Of a stretch of 64,000 nucleotides of DNA, positions 12,201 to 21,645 are shown piece after piece (the stretch's first letter is position 1; each line of letters begins with the position of its first letter). Origin of the DNA: Thereva unica (lineage: Eukaryota; Arthropoda; Insecta; Diptera; Therevidae); contig OX465283.1 of NCBI GenBank assembly GCA_949987705.1, forward strand, positions 93,979,813-94,043,812, read 5' to 3'. The notes beneath the pieces were generated by a model. It saw only the letters and a program-made list of their open reading frames with translations, was not told where the DNA came from and did not search any database. A program made the position numbers and the translations under genes.

Positions 12201-12408
12201 ACAATAATTTTTTAACTATTAACTAAACAATATTTTATTAAAACAAACGCTTATGGTTAAAGTTCTGTAAGAATTTTTTAAAAATATTAAAATATTGTAT
12301 TGTATCTTATTTGTAATATTAATTATTTTTTAATAAAAATATGATATACCGTATCGAAAACGCGGGCCGAATTCACAGGCTTTGCGGGCCGCACTTTGGG
12401 AACCCCTG
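9229..12408 (-). mobile_element. hAT transposon, almost complete
   Basis: Ends are CAGGGATTCCCAAAGT (left) and ACTTTGGGAACCCCTG (right), a 16-bp inverted repeat with one mismatch, of classic hAT form. GGATTAA occurs on both sides (left of 9229 and at the right border), compatible with a slightly shifted target duplication. The host sequence is the ACTACCCCTA-type repeat, which continues on the right. GCGGGCC words are repeated subterminally (about 9254, 9282, 12,363, 12,384). It encodes one transposase on the minus strand. Total 3180 bp. Confidence 0.85.
9501..11333 (-). pseudogene. hAT transposase with one in-frame stop codon
   Basis: From ATG at 11,333 the frame runs 492 codons, meets TGA at 9855-9857, and continues in the same frame without another break to 9501 (611 codons including both stops). 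Domains in order: basic N-terminus; BED-type zinc finger with C39, C42, H57 and H61; DDE/RNase H core with D183 in LDESTD and D250 in TTDGAPSMMG; the conserved block FLEGEFFKNCMLKVVDIVCP near 118-137; and, after the stop, a C-terminal hAT dimerisation region (FSLFGSTYICEKTFSIMS). The blocks resemble the hAT group domesticated as GTF2IRD2 and related ZBED-like genes. The single stop suggests recent death, suppression, or an assembly error. Nuclear DNA cut-and-paste enzyme by family knowledge. Confidence 0.85.
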
Positions 12409-12600
12409 GATTAAGGCTACCCCTACAATTTTGGGAATCAACTTTAAATAAAAAACCCTTGCGAAAAATTTGAAAAAATGTGTTCATTTTGCTTGAAATT
12501 TCGTAGAATAGGTATCAGAGAAAATAAATTATTATCAATTTTTGAAGCGGTAAAACTACCCCTAGATTAAAATTGAACTTGGAAAAAAATTAAAAAATGT
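12409..12600. repeat. ACTACCCCTA-type tandem repeat (hAT target)
   Basis: Units with GGCTACCCCTACAATTTT, ATAGGTATCAGAG and GGTAAAACTACCCCTAGATT. The same family is at 59,640-59,950. The part left of the hAT element (about 9200-9228) appears to be its other half. Confidence 0.55.
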
Positions 12601-12624
12601 TATTCAAAACTTGCATGGTATGTG

Positions 12625-12970
12625 ACCAAACCTTAGAAGTTAAATTTGACCCACTTCCCGGTTTCGGATAGAGCTGAAATTTTGCATACACGTTTAGTTT
12701 GGATGACCATTTTGTAAAAATATCCAGATGGCGGTTCCAAAATGGCGGCCGATTTTTGAAATTGTGCTCCGTGGCCCTCTGACATGGGTATCAAATGAAA
12801 GGATATGACAGGTAGAACAAAATTAGCTATAAATATTAGCGTCATTCTAAATTCAAAATGGCGGACAACCCAAAATTGCGGAAAGCTTATAATAGACTAA
12901 AATGTAGAAAATCACCGATCAACTTCCAATTTTGCACACACTCGTAGTTCGGGTGATAATTAATATATGT
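12625..12970. repeat. Dispersed GATGGCGG-type repeat, copy 1
   Basis: Contains GACCCACTTCCCGGTTTCGG, CCAGATGGCGGTTCCAAAAT, GGTATCAAATGAAAGGATATG and AATTCAAAATGGCGGACAAC. Related copies: 14,897-14,975, 44,095-44,225, 50,585-50,870, and two at 54,540-54,960. No coding capacity seen. Confidence 0.6.
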
Positions 12971-12971
12971 A

Positions 12972-13236
12972 TATGCATGATGAGATGAATAGTTGAGTTA
13001 AGGGTAAATTGAAAATAAAGAAGCAGTACACGTTACAAAAAATCACAAACAAAACACAGAGATGCTGCTGTCAACTAAATTCAACTACTCAACTACTGAG
13101 CTCATGTCCATATGCATAATTTCAGCTCAACCCAGGTAGTAGATCTGAGTCGAGTTCAGTCGACCTTAACTCAACTCGACTCCCGTTAACATGTAGTTAG
13201 ACTTGGGTTCAACCTGAGTTAAACTCATCGTGCATA
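12972..13236. mobile_element. Small MITE with TATGCAYGATGAG ends
   Basis: Left TATGCATGATGAG and right CTCATCGTGCATA form a 13-bp inverted repeat with one mismatch. The interior is rich in TTGAGTT/AACTCAA words. No clear target duplication. Right border abuts the truncated Jockey copy. Confidence 0.45.
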
Positions 13237-13244
13237 AGTACTTC

Positions 13245-14896
13245 CGAAACTGCGGTTCTTATAGACAATATATCTCTATCGCCCGAAGATATAACGACAG
13301 GTCTTATAGATCTGGAGGTCAATAAAGGTCACGGTCCGGACTGTCTACCTGCAATTTTTTTGCAGAGCCACGCCCAACTCATTCTACTCCCTCTTCACCT
13401 CATTTTTAACAAGTTCCTTTCTGCCGGTAAGTTTCCTTCGGTATGGAAGAAATCCTTCCTCACACCAATCTTTAAGTCAGGTGATAAACATGCGGTGGAC
13501 AACTATAGGGGCATTGCTATCCTGTCTGTTATCCCTAATCTATTTGAAAAACTTATCTATGACAAGATTGCCCCTCTAATTGTTCCGAACCTAAACGATC
13601 AGCAAAATGGTTTCAGAAAAGGTCGTTCCACCACATCCAATCTTATGATAATGATATCCGAACTGTTGTGCGGTATGGAACAAGGCCACCAGTTTGACGC
13701 TGTCTACACTGATTCCAGCAAGGCCTTTGATCGAGTAGACCCCCACATACTATATATAAAATTATTAGGATTTGGGATATCCGGCCCCCTTCTGGATTGG
13801 ATAACATCCTATCTTAACGGGAGAACTCAGGTGGTAAGATTTCAGGGCTTCCTCTCAAAAGAAATCAATGTAACCTCAGGTGTACCGCAAGGCAGCCGCC
13901 TAGGGCCACTTCTATTTAACATATTCATCTCCGATCTATCTGAAAAATTAAATGGCATTCCGCACCTCTTTTACGCCGATGATTTAAAAATGTATAGTGC
14001 TATAAGGTCTCAAACTGATGTATCCTTTTTACATTCGAAACTTATGCATTACAAGACTGGTGCACCACTAACAATCTTCTTCTTAACACCAGTAAGTGCC
14101 ACGTAATTACCTTCTCCAAGAAAAGAAACAAACAGCTGCAAAATTATTATCTCAATGACAATGTCTTGGATCGCGTCGATCACATTGTTGATTTAGGCAT
14201 TGTCCTCGACAGCAAGTTAAACTTTAACTTACACTATGATAATATTATTGCTAGATGCAACAAGCTGTTGGGCTTTATCAAGAGAAGAGCTAAAGAATTC
14301 GACAATGTTTGGGTTACTAAAGCCTTGTTTTGCTCATTGGTCCGTCCTATTCTTGAGTATGCGTGCCAGATCTGGGATCCTATATTTCAAATTAGTATTA
14401 ATCGAATAGAATCTGTCCAAAAGAAGTTTCTTCTTTTCGCGCTTAGGAACCTCTATAATCCCTCGAATTTTCACAACCTTCCTCACTATAAAGACAGGCT
14501 CAAAATTCTTGATCTCTTGCCTCTAACCCTTAGACGGAAATTGATTATATCTTGTTTTACCTTGGATATCCTGAACCAACCTCAAGGTGCAGTTCCTGTC
14601 GGACACAATCAAATTTAACGATACTCGACAAACAAGACATTCCAAACTGCTGAAAATGCTAAAAACGAGCCCGTTAACAGGTGCTGCATTACCTTCAATT
14701 CCTACGCGTCCTGTTTCTTTCCCTCAATTAACAAAAGTTTCAATAAAAGAAAACTAATTTCCCTGTTGTCCTCTTCTAACTAACACTATAGACCTAGATC
14801 TTAGTTTAATATTTAAATATTAAATACTCGCAATGTTCTTTATTAATGTTAATAATTGTTTATGTTAAGTGCCTTGTTTGGCAAATAAATAAATAA
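13245..14896 (+). pseudogene. Jockey-type non-LTR retrotransposon, copy 2 (reverse transcriptase to 3' end)
   Basis: 5'-truncated. Frame 13,360-14,106 holds KKSFLTPIFKSGDKHAVDN, NGFRKGRSTTSNLMI, YTDSSKAFDRVDPHI (palm Asp), SGVPQGSRLGPLLFNIFISD and LFYADDLKMYS (intact YADD). A frameshift near 14,070 precedes the thumb and tail region (DHIVDLGIVLDSKLNFNLHY, FCSLVRPILEYACQIWDPIF; 14,166-14,618). A short 3' UTR ends with AAATAAATAAATAAATG at about 14,882-14,897, the usual tetranucleotide tail of this family. Copy 3 at 15,329 starts with the same tail inverted. Confidence 0.85.
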
Positions 14897-15116
14897 ATGC
14901 AATCTGACCTTTTTGTAAAAAAATCAAGAAGACGGTTCCAAGATGGCGACCGTTTTTAATTTGCATACAAATAATTTATTAGCTTCTTTTTATTTTCGTG
15001 CGTTGGAAGGTGGAAGTAAGATGATGCCGACACGCTCCAGTCACTCGGTTATACCGGATTATAGTCCTAGTCGACTCGTTAGGCTTAACTACAATGGTAT
15101 TAAGACGGGCTTAAGA
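14897..15116. repeat. GATGGCG-type repeat fragment and unrecognised sequence
   Basis: 14,897-14,975 shows TTTTTGTAAAAAAATCAAGA and GGTTCCAAGATGGCGACCG, a fragment of the dispersed repeat. The remainder up to 15,116 shows no coding signature; it ends in GCTTAAGA, the target site of the next element. Confidence 0.45.
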
Positions 15117-15914
15117 CAAGGCCGTACCCAGGAAAAAATTTCGGGGGGGGGGAGGGGGGTTAAAACACCGGGGGGTCTGGGATGTATGGAATACCCCCTA
15201 GTAAGGCGGGGGTCCAGGAAAATTGACAAAATTTAAGTGTAAAATGACGCATTTTTAGGACGAGTTTAACTCTTAATTAACCAGAGTTTAGAGACTATGG
15301 TTTGACTCGAGAATTTTGACTAAAAAATTTATTTATTTATTTATTAATTCGCCAAACAAGGCACACTTAAACTAGGTATAATACTTAGATTAAAACATAG
15401 TGTACAGTCTTTTATAATATAATTATAATATTACTATAACTACTGATAGCTACTAAAAACCTACTATTGGCAAGGGGGTTATGTTAGTAGGGATCTGAGT
15501 ATTTTTTTATAGGATGCCTTGTTGAGTGAAGGGGAGAAAGAGGAGCTATGGCTATTAAAAACCATACAGCATCTGTTGACGGGCTCGTTCCTTGCGTAAT
15601 CGGTGCGGTGTCGATATTCCCTAAGTAGTTTAGTGTGTCGAACTACACAGTAAAAATTATTCTAGTTAAATAAAAATGGATCATATCTAGTTAAAATTTT
15701 TAACTAGGATTCAGTTATGAATTATAATTTTAACTTCATTTTCGACCGAATGTACGATTTTTTCTGTTGCTGCTTTTTCTAACTAGATTTGGAAATTATT
15801 TCTATATGATATGTAGTAGAGTTTCTCAAAAAACAAAACTCAGTAATATTAAATAGAAATCCAATTAAAAATTATCAAATTGTATTGAACCTATGTACTA
15901 GTTTTGTTCCTGAA

Positions 15915-16184
15915 AATAATATTTAAAAAAAAAGTACGAGTGAGTGTATGTGTATAAGTTTTAAAGGATTTTAGTAGTTTTTTATTTCATTTGAGTTATG
16001 CCAACTAGAAATCTAGTTGAAGATTACGTTAAAACTCATACACACTCTGCAAATAATATTAAAGAAAAGTGCGAGTGAGTGTATGTGTATAAATCTTAAC
16101 GGATTTTAGTGACTTTTTACTTCATTTCAGTTATGCCAACTAGAAATCTAGTTGGAGAATACGCTAAAACTCATACATGCTTAA
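15915..16184. repeat. Two direct 137-bp subterminal repeats of the CACTA element
   Basis: Units start at 15,915 and 16,052 with AATAATATT. They share GAGTGAGTGTATGTGTATAA and AACTAGAAATCTAGTTG, a palindrome. Probable transposase-binding arrays by analogy with plant En/Spm; inference. Confidence 0.7.
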
Positions 16185-16243
16185 AAAAGCCCTTCGCGAC
16201 GCAATTTTTTAATGCGATATTTGCATTAAGGCGACAATGATTC

Positions 16244-16381
16244 AGTCTATCAGTGGCATTGGATAAGGCGACAGTGAAAAATTGTGAAATTGTTATTTTG
16301 AGAAAAGTGAAAAGTCTATCAGCGGCATTGGATAAGGCGACAGTGAAAAATTGTGAAATTCTTATTTTGAGAAAAGTGAAT
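16244..16381. repeat. Two direct 69-bp repeats in the CACTA 5' leader
   Basis: AGTCTATCAGYGGCATTGG starts at 16,244 and again at 16,313; the units are nearly identical to their ends, GAGAAAAGTGAA. They sit directly before the splice donor at 16,382, so they may be part of the promoter or untranslated leader. Confidence 0.75.
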
Positions 16382-16439
16382 GTAAGTACATATTAGCCAT
16401 TTTATTGATTTTATGGATTACCTTTTATTGTTTGGTTAG
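16382..16439 (+). other. Likely 58-bp intron in the CACTA leader
   Basis: Donor GTAAGT at 16,382 and acceptor TTTGGTTAG ending 16,439. The downstream ATG of the SAM gene is at 16,448. A second acceptor, TTTAACAATAG ending 16,553, lies just before the zinc-finger ATG at 16,562, so the same donor could serve both genes by alternative splicing. Inference from consensus only. Confidence 0.45.
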
Positions 16440-16447
16440 GCGGTGAA

Positions 16448-19400
16448 ATGAATGCAGAGGACTTTGAGCAGTTTTTAATAAAAAACGGGGTTGACGAAAT
16501 TACTGCAGCTTTACTTAAAGGCTTGTTTATTTTTAATTTTTGTTTAACAATAGATTAAAACATGATTTGTTTTATTTGTAAAAATTCCGTGGTAGGACAT
16601 GCAAATAATTTGAAGAAACATTTTGTATTAAAACATGATATTAAATTTACTAATGGTGATTCACGTGGGAGTTTCGTATGCCAAGAAAATAATTGTAATA
16701 ACATTTTCAAATGAGGCTGTTCATGTAAATCGAGAAGATATATTTCGTCTCATTTCAGAAATGTTTATCGAGCTTCGAAATCATACAAATATTCCTGAAT
16801 CTACAATTCTTTTATTTTGGCAAACATGTTTTGCTACTTCACAGAATATAACGTCTTATTTAAGAAATGAGATAAGCACCTTCCTTGAAAAAATTTCGTT
16901 AAATAATTTTGAAACGGAATTTAACCATTTTTCAAAAGCATTTTTGAACGCAAAAACTTTTCGCAAACAAGAATTATATTTAAAAAATAATTTTCATACT
17001 GTGGAAGCTTCAGAAATCCCACTTGGGTACAGAATTGAAAACGTTTTAAAAGATACAGTCACTCAGTCCAAATCATTAATGGAGACATTTCACTATGTTT
17101 CCGTAAAAGACACTTTAGCTGCTTTAATTCATAACGAATACTTCAAGGAGGTAATTAAATTCGAAAGAAAGAGTCCTAACGCAGATATTATATTATCATA
17201 TTTAGATTCCGAAGACTGTAAATCAAACCACTTTGTAAATAAATATAAAAACTGTATTCGCATAAATTTGTACTATGACGATTTAGAAGTTGTGAACAGT
17301 TTAGGTTCGCGTGGTACATTTTATAAGTTAGGGGTTTTTTACTATACTCTTCAAAACAATCACCCAAAATTGAATTCTAATCTGAATAACATATTTCTCT
17401 TAGCGGTTGCTTATACCGAAGATATAAAGAAATACGGTTATGAACTAATTTTACGCCCATTTATTGAGGAAATGAAAGTTTTAGAGACAAACGAAGGTGT
17501 ATCTATAAGTTTGAATAATAATGAAGTCTTCATACTTCGCGCTACTCTTATAAATTGCTTAGGAGACAATTTAGCTCTTCATGACTTATTGGGTTTCATG
17601 AGTCCTAGTGGTAACATATTCTGTAGGCATTGTATGATTGACAGGCCAAACTTCTTGAAAAATTTTCAGGAAAAATTCCCTTTGCGTAATGTTTCTAATC
17701 ATATTGAACATGTAAATCAGATAAAGGCAGATACTAAACTTTGCAAAGCTTTTGGTGTTAAAGAAGATTGTCCTTTAAATTCTCTAAAACATTTTCATTG
17801 CACGAAAAATTTCATATCTGATCCTATGCACGACCTCCTAGAGGGTATAGTACCGATGGAAATTAAATTGTTTCTACATTACTTAATAATTGAAAAGAAA
17901 TATTTAACGGTTGACCGTTTAAACAGTCGAATAAATAACTTTCACTATGGGTACATTGAAAAAAATAATAAACCTAGCTCAAATTTTACTATACTTATGC
18001 TTTCTTCAAAATCTAATAAAATTAAGCAAAAAGCAGTACAAAGTTGGCTTTTATTAAGAGCCTTACCATTTATGGTGCACGATATAATTCCCCAATGTGA
18101 GGAAGGTTATATTCAACTTCTAATATATTTAATAAAAATTTTAGAGATAGTTTTTTGTGAATCTGTTAATCAATATATGATTGCGGAACTTGACGATCTT
18201 ATCATAATGCATCACAAACTTTTTAAAAAATTATTTCCAAACAAAAGGCTTATAAATAAACATCATTATATAATGCATTACTCTGAATGTATCCAACAAA
18301 AAGGTCCTCTTTCTCTTTTAGCATGTTTACGCTTTGAAAGCAAACATAGTCCGTTAAAGAGACAAATTTTGAACGGTCGTAATTTTAAAAATGTACCCAA
18401 AAGTGTTGTTAAACGACAATTGTTATTACAAAATGTATATATTTCTAAATCAAAATTTCAGATTGAATCTTCTAAAAGTATATCGAGTAAGATTTTACCT
18501 CTAAACAAATTTAAGAGTAAAGAGTTCATAATACAATGTTCTCGTGGAAAATCTATATCTTTTGGGGTAAAGATTAATTCCGTTTATATAAATGAGATTG
18601 AATACAGGAAAAATTTTGTTATAGAGTTGGGAGAAAAGTTTTTATTACATGAAACGCCATTTCCAAACTTTGCTTTAATAGAAGAGATTTTCGAAATTAA
18701 TAACAAAATGTATTTTAACTGCAGCTATGTGCTAATTGATGAGTTTGTTGAAAATTTAAATGCGTTTAGAGTAAATACTAAACATAATCTTGCTAATATA
18801 ATAATTTCATGCAAAGAAATAAAAGGTTATCGACCCAACGTAATCTGGCGCATACCAGGAAAAAGTGAAAAATTCATAGCCATAAAATATAGATATTAAC
18901 AGTAAATATTGTATGTTTATAACAAAGTATAGATATTAACAACAAACATTATTATTTTTTGTGTACATTTCCGCTTAACGGTTTTGCAAAAGTTTTAAAT
19001 CTGAATTTTGTTTGTATACCGTATAAGATTTAAGTCTGAAAAATTTAAGAGTTCAGTTAATGTATTAAGACATTGTAAATCAATTAGCTGAAGGTACAGA
19101 TGAGTCTGTGGCAGCCGATATCACCGAAAATGATTTAATTATGCTAAATGTGAAACTGGGTCCTCGTAAAAAAGTTCTTCGCTTACTACAAGAATTTAAG
19201 ACAAACAATTCAAGCAATATAATAGTTTTAGAGGATATCCTATCCCACTGTTCATCAGAAGTCTCTACAGCCGCGCAAATTCCCCCTTCCAGCCCCATAT
19301 CAGAAACTAAATTTGGTTCATCTTATTCGCAGGTATTGCCTATCTAAGATATGTATGTAATACGACTTAATCAATTATATGTTATTTATAGGACCGTAAC

Positions 19401-20948
19401 TTAATCGCTGTTTTAGAAGCAAGTCAAGAGGGGAAGAAGATTTGCAATAAGCTCTTAAAAGAAGAAGATCTCACTGAAAAAGACCTTAATATTTTCAACA
19501 GAATAATTGTAGATGACCTAATTACAATTTGCGGACAGTAAGTTTTAAAATTTTGCTATTTATTATTCTAAATTTTAAAATTTCAGTTATCCTAAAAATA
19601 GCGATAAAGAAAACTTAGCGAAAGCTACAGTCAGCACTTTTAAGCAATTGGGCCAATACACAAATAAGAACATACCAGCACATGTAAGTTGTATTTTTAT
19701 TTTATTTTTTCTTCTTCGTAATAGCATATTTTTTTTCAGGCTCTCTGGTTTTGTTCAAAAGGTTCCAAAGATGGAACCAGAGCAGCTGGAAAAATCGAGT
19801 ATCGACTCGAAAATATAAGGCTTAAACTGTCACCATCAAAAAAAAAGAACTGTGCACCAGTGAGAAATAAACAAGATTGTCCTGTTCAGAACAATTTTAA
19901 TGAAACTGATCTGGAAGAATTAAGATTATTGTTACCTACCGATGAAAACCGAAAAACAATTGAAAATTTGATGGTGCTAACTTTTGCACAAAGACGCGCA
20001 CTTATTTTAGAGGGCAAGCCGTCTCAAGAAATTGTTAAATTCTTCCCTCGGATTTTGGACTACAAGGGCGCCATGGTAAATATTTGAAAAAAAAGTTGAA
20101 AATATTTTTGTGCTGATTTTTCACTCTTAACTTGAAAACGAAATGTTTATTTTAAAAGCTTTAAAATCGATAATTAATAGATAAATTGTAGTATTTCTTT
20201 ATAATGAAACATTTCAGGATATTTAAATAACTCAAGTTACATATTTTACAAGTTTAATTGGTTTTCTGAAATTTTCAGATTGATATTGATTTTTCTAAGC
20301 TTGAGACTCATGCTGGATGCATAGAAAATCTTAGGAAATACGAGTTTGGAATAATTAGGTCATATTCATTAGGAAATGTGATTGAAAATGGTAATCTTTT
20401 TATAATTTATAAAATTAATAACAAACGCGCTGAATAATTAAAATTAATTACAACTTTTCTGATTTCCAGATGACTTGAAGTTAATAGTATCCTTGCTGAA
20501 GAATTTACCAAACAGACAAATAAAACGAAGCTACGCACAGATGGCTACAGATTGTAGAGATTGGGATGAGAAAACCCTTAGCTTGTCTTTAAACGTCCTT
20601 ATTCATTGGATCAACCTGGAAGATGATGTACAAAGTTTTGCGAAAGCTCAATCTAATGTTCATCCCTTTATTGTCTGCCGTTCAGAAAAATTATTCCTTC
20701 CTGGAAACTACTATATTATAATAGAAGATATTTTAATTGACGCAGGAAAAGATTTAATAAGAGCTTTTGATTTATTATATAAAAGCCACTACGTATTTAA
20801 TTACAAGTATAATACGAGCTTGACCAAGTTTTTTAACTATTTTGATTGTTTCGTATATGAAGCGAAGAATGTTAACCCTTTAGGATTTGTCTCACGTTAT
20901 TACAACAAAATTGTAACACTACAAAAACAGAAGTGCAATTCTGTATAA
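16448..20948 (+). CDS. CACTA second gene: spliced SAM-domain protein (TnpA-like position)
   Basis: Proposed exons: 16,448-16,520, 19,088-19,332, 19,392-19,537, 19,587-19,683, 19,740-20,075, 20,279-20,390, 20,470-20,948. They sum to 1488 nt (495 residues) and stay in frame. The five 3' introns are 49-203 bp with good GT..AG sites. The first intron is about 2.6 kb, contains the transposase, and would need a GC donor at 16,521, so the exon 1 link is the weakest part. Exons 1-2 together form a SAM-like fold: FEQFLIKNGVDEITAALLK, then ITENDLIMLNVKLGPRKKVL. The middle is charged and Lys-rich; the C-terminus (SHYVFNYKY, FFNYFDCFVYEA, PLGFVSRYYNKI) is conserved-looking but not recognised. SAM domains mediate protein-protein association; a role as accessory DNA-binding or regulatory protein is inference. 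Confidence 0.6.
16562..16714 (+). CDS. Zinc-finger N-terminal segment of the CACTA transposase
   Basis: Short frame of 50 codons. It starts MICFICKNSVVGHANNLKKH with C3, C6, H19 and H24 (C2H2 type); a second finger is begun (FVCQENNCNNIFK) before TGA at 16,712. It overlaps the main transposase frame in another phase. In related animal transposons such fingers precede the catalytic region in one protein. Here a frameshift, a deletion, or an unrecognised splice separates them. A good splice acceptor ends at 16,553. Confidence 0.55.
   Translation: MICFICKNSVVGHANNLKKHFVLKHDIKFTNGDSRGSFVCQENNCNNIFK
16635..18899 (+). CDS. CACTA/EnSpm-type transposase
   Basis: Open for 754 codons from the first ATG; the first 25-30 residues overlap the zinc-finger frame and may not be native. 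Landmarks: GDNLALHDLLGFMSPSGN from D311, followed by a CRHC pair (C330, C333), and DPMHDLLEG from D396. These match the GD and D-MH--LEG blocks of CACTA transposases (Transposase_21-like), the likely DDE acidic residues. Further His/Cys-rich text follows (YIMHYSECIQQKGPLSL). The C-terminus ends with GYRPNVIWRIPGKSEKF. It cuts and joins element ends in the nucleus by family knowledge. Uninterrupted for more than 2.2 kb, so the copy is young. Assigning specific catalytic residues is inference. Confidence 0.8.
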   Translation: MILNLLMVIHVGVSYAKKIIVITFSNEAVHVNREDIFRLISEMFIELRNHTNIPESTILLFWQTCFATSQNITSYLRNEISTFLEKISLNNFETEFNHFSKAFLNAKTFRKQELYLKNNFHTVEASEIPLGYRIENVLKDTVTQSKSLMETFHYVSVKDTLAALIHNEYFKEVIKFERKSPNADIILSYLDSEDCKSNHFVNKYKNCIRINLYYDDLEVVNSLGSRGTFYKLGVFYYTLQNNHPKLNSNLNNIFLLAVAYTEDIKKYGYELILRPFIEEMKVLETNEGVSISLNNNEVFILRATLINCLGDNLALHDLLGFMSPSGNIFCRHCMIDRPNFLKNFQEKFPLRNVSNHIEHVNQIKADTKLCKAFGVKEDCPLNSLKHFHCTKNFISDPMHDLLEGIVPMEIKLFLHYLIIEKKYLTVDRLNSRINNFHYGYIEKNNKPSSNFTILMLSSKSNKIKQKAVQSWLLLRALPFMVHDIIPQCEEGYIQLLIYLIKILEIVFCESVNQYMIAELDDLIIMHHKLFKKLFPNKRLINKHHYIMHYSECIQQKGPLSLLACLRFESKHSPLKRQILNGRNFKNVPKSVVKRQLLLQNVYISKSKFQIESSKSISSKILPLNKFKSKEFIIQCSRGKSISFGVKINSVYINEIEYRKNFVIELGEKFLLHETPFPNFALIEEIFEINNKMYFNCSYVLIDEFVENLNAFRVNTKHNLANIIISCKEIKGYRPNVIWRIPGKSEKFIAIKYRY

Positions 20949-21174
20949 TGCATTATAAATATTTTTTTTACCTGTGACATTAAAGAAAACTTAATTCTTC
21001 AAGTTTTTTAACTATTTTGATTGTTTCGTATATGAAGCGAAGAATGTTAACCCTTTAGGATTTGTCTCACGTTATTACAACAAAATTGTAACACTACAAA
21101 AACAGAAGTGCAATTCTGTATAATGCATTATAAATATTTTTTTTACCTGTGACATTAAAGAAAACTTAATTTCA
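20825..21174. repeat. 175-bp perfect tandem duplication at the 3' end of the SAM gene
   Basis: Sequence from CAAGTTTTTTAACTATTTTG at 20,825 recurs from 21,000, apparently without change, ending GAAAACTTAATT. It covers the last 41 codons, the stop and some 3' UTR. The first stop (20,948) still ends the gene. The near-identity indicates a recent event or an assembly duplication. Confidence 0.85.
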
Positions 21175-21451
21175 GTTTTTTGATTAAACTCCCTTTTATA
21201 AAGAATTATATTTACTTTTATGAAAATATACGTTTTTTTATTAATTATCAAAATCATATTCTTTTTAATACTCTCTATTGGAAAAATAACCGAACCGAAA
21301 TAAGCAGATTTGATTTGATTTGATTTCTGCGGGCAGAATTCTTTAATAAAAACTTGAAAATACATGCCACTATGCAATGTGTAAATGTTAGTTCTTATAA
21401 AATTTTTGAACTATCATCACTTTCCCGATTATCATGCACTAGCTCAGTATT

Positions 21452-21645
21452 AGCTGTTTTTTTCACATCGGATCCGGATCAGAATTTAGCAGGATATTTT
21501 GAATTGAATTGAGATTTATGAACAGTTACATATGCACTTTTCGCAAATTTTTAAATTTTTATATATGTAACAGTTTTTGAAATTTTAGCTCAACGCCAAA
21601 ATTCCTGTTAAATCCTAATCCGGAACCGATGTGAAAAAAACAGCT
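21452..21645. mobile_element. Foldback MITE inside the CACTA element
   Basis: Inverted repeats of about 43 bp begin AGCTGTTTTTTTCACATCGG and continue into a CCGGAT-type motif with a few mismatches. GTATT occurs near both borders. No coding capacity. Confidence 0.65.
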
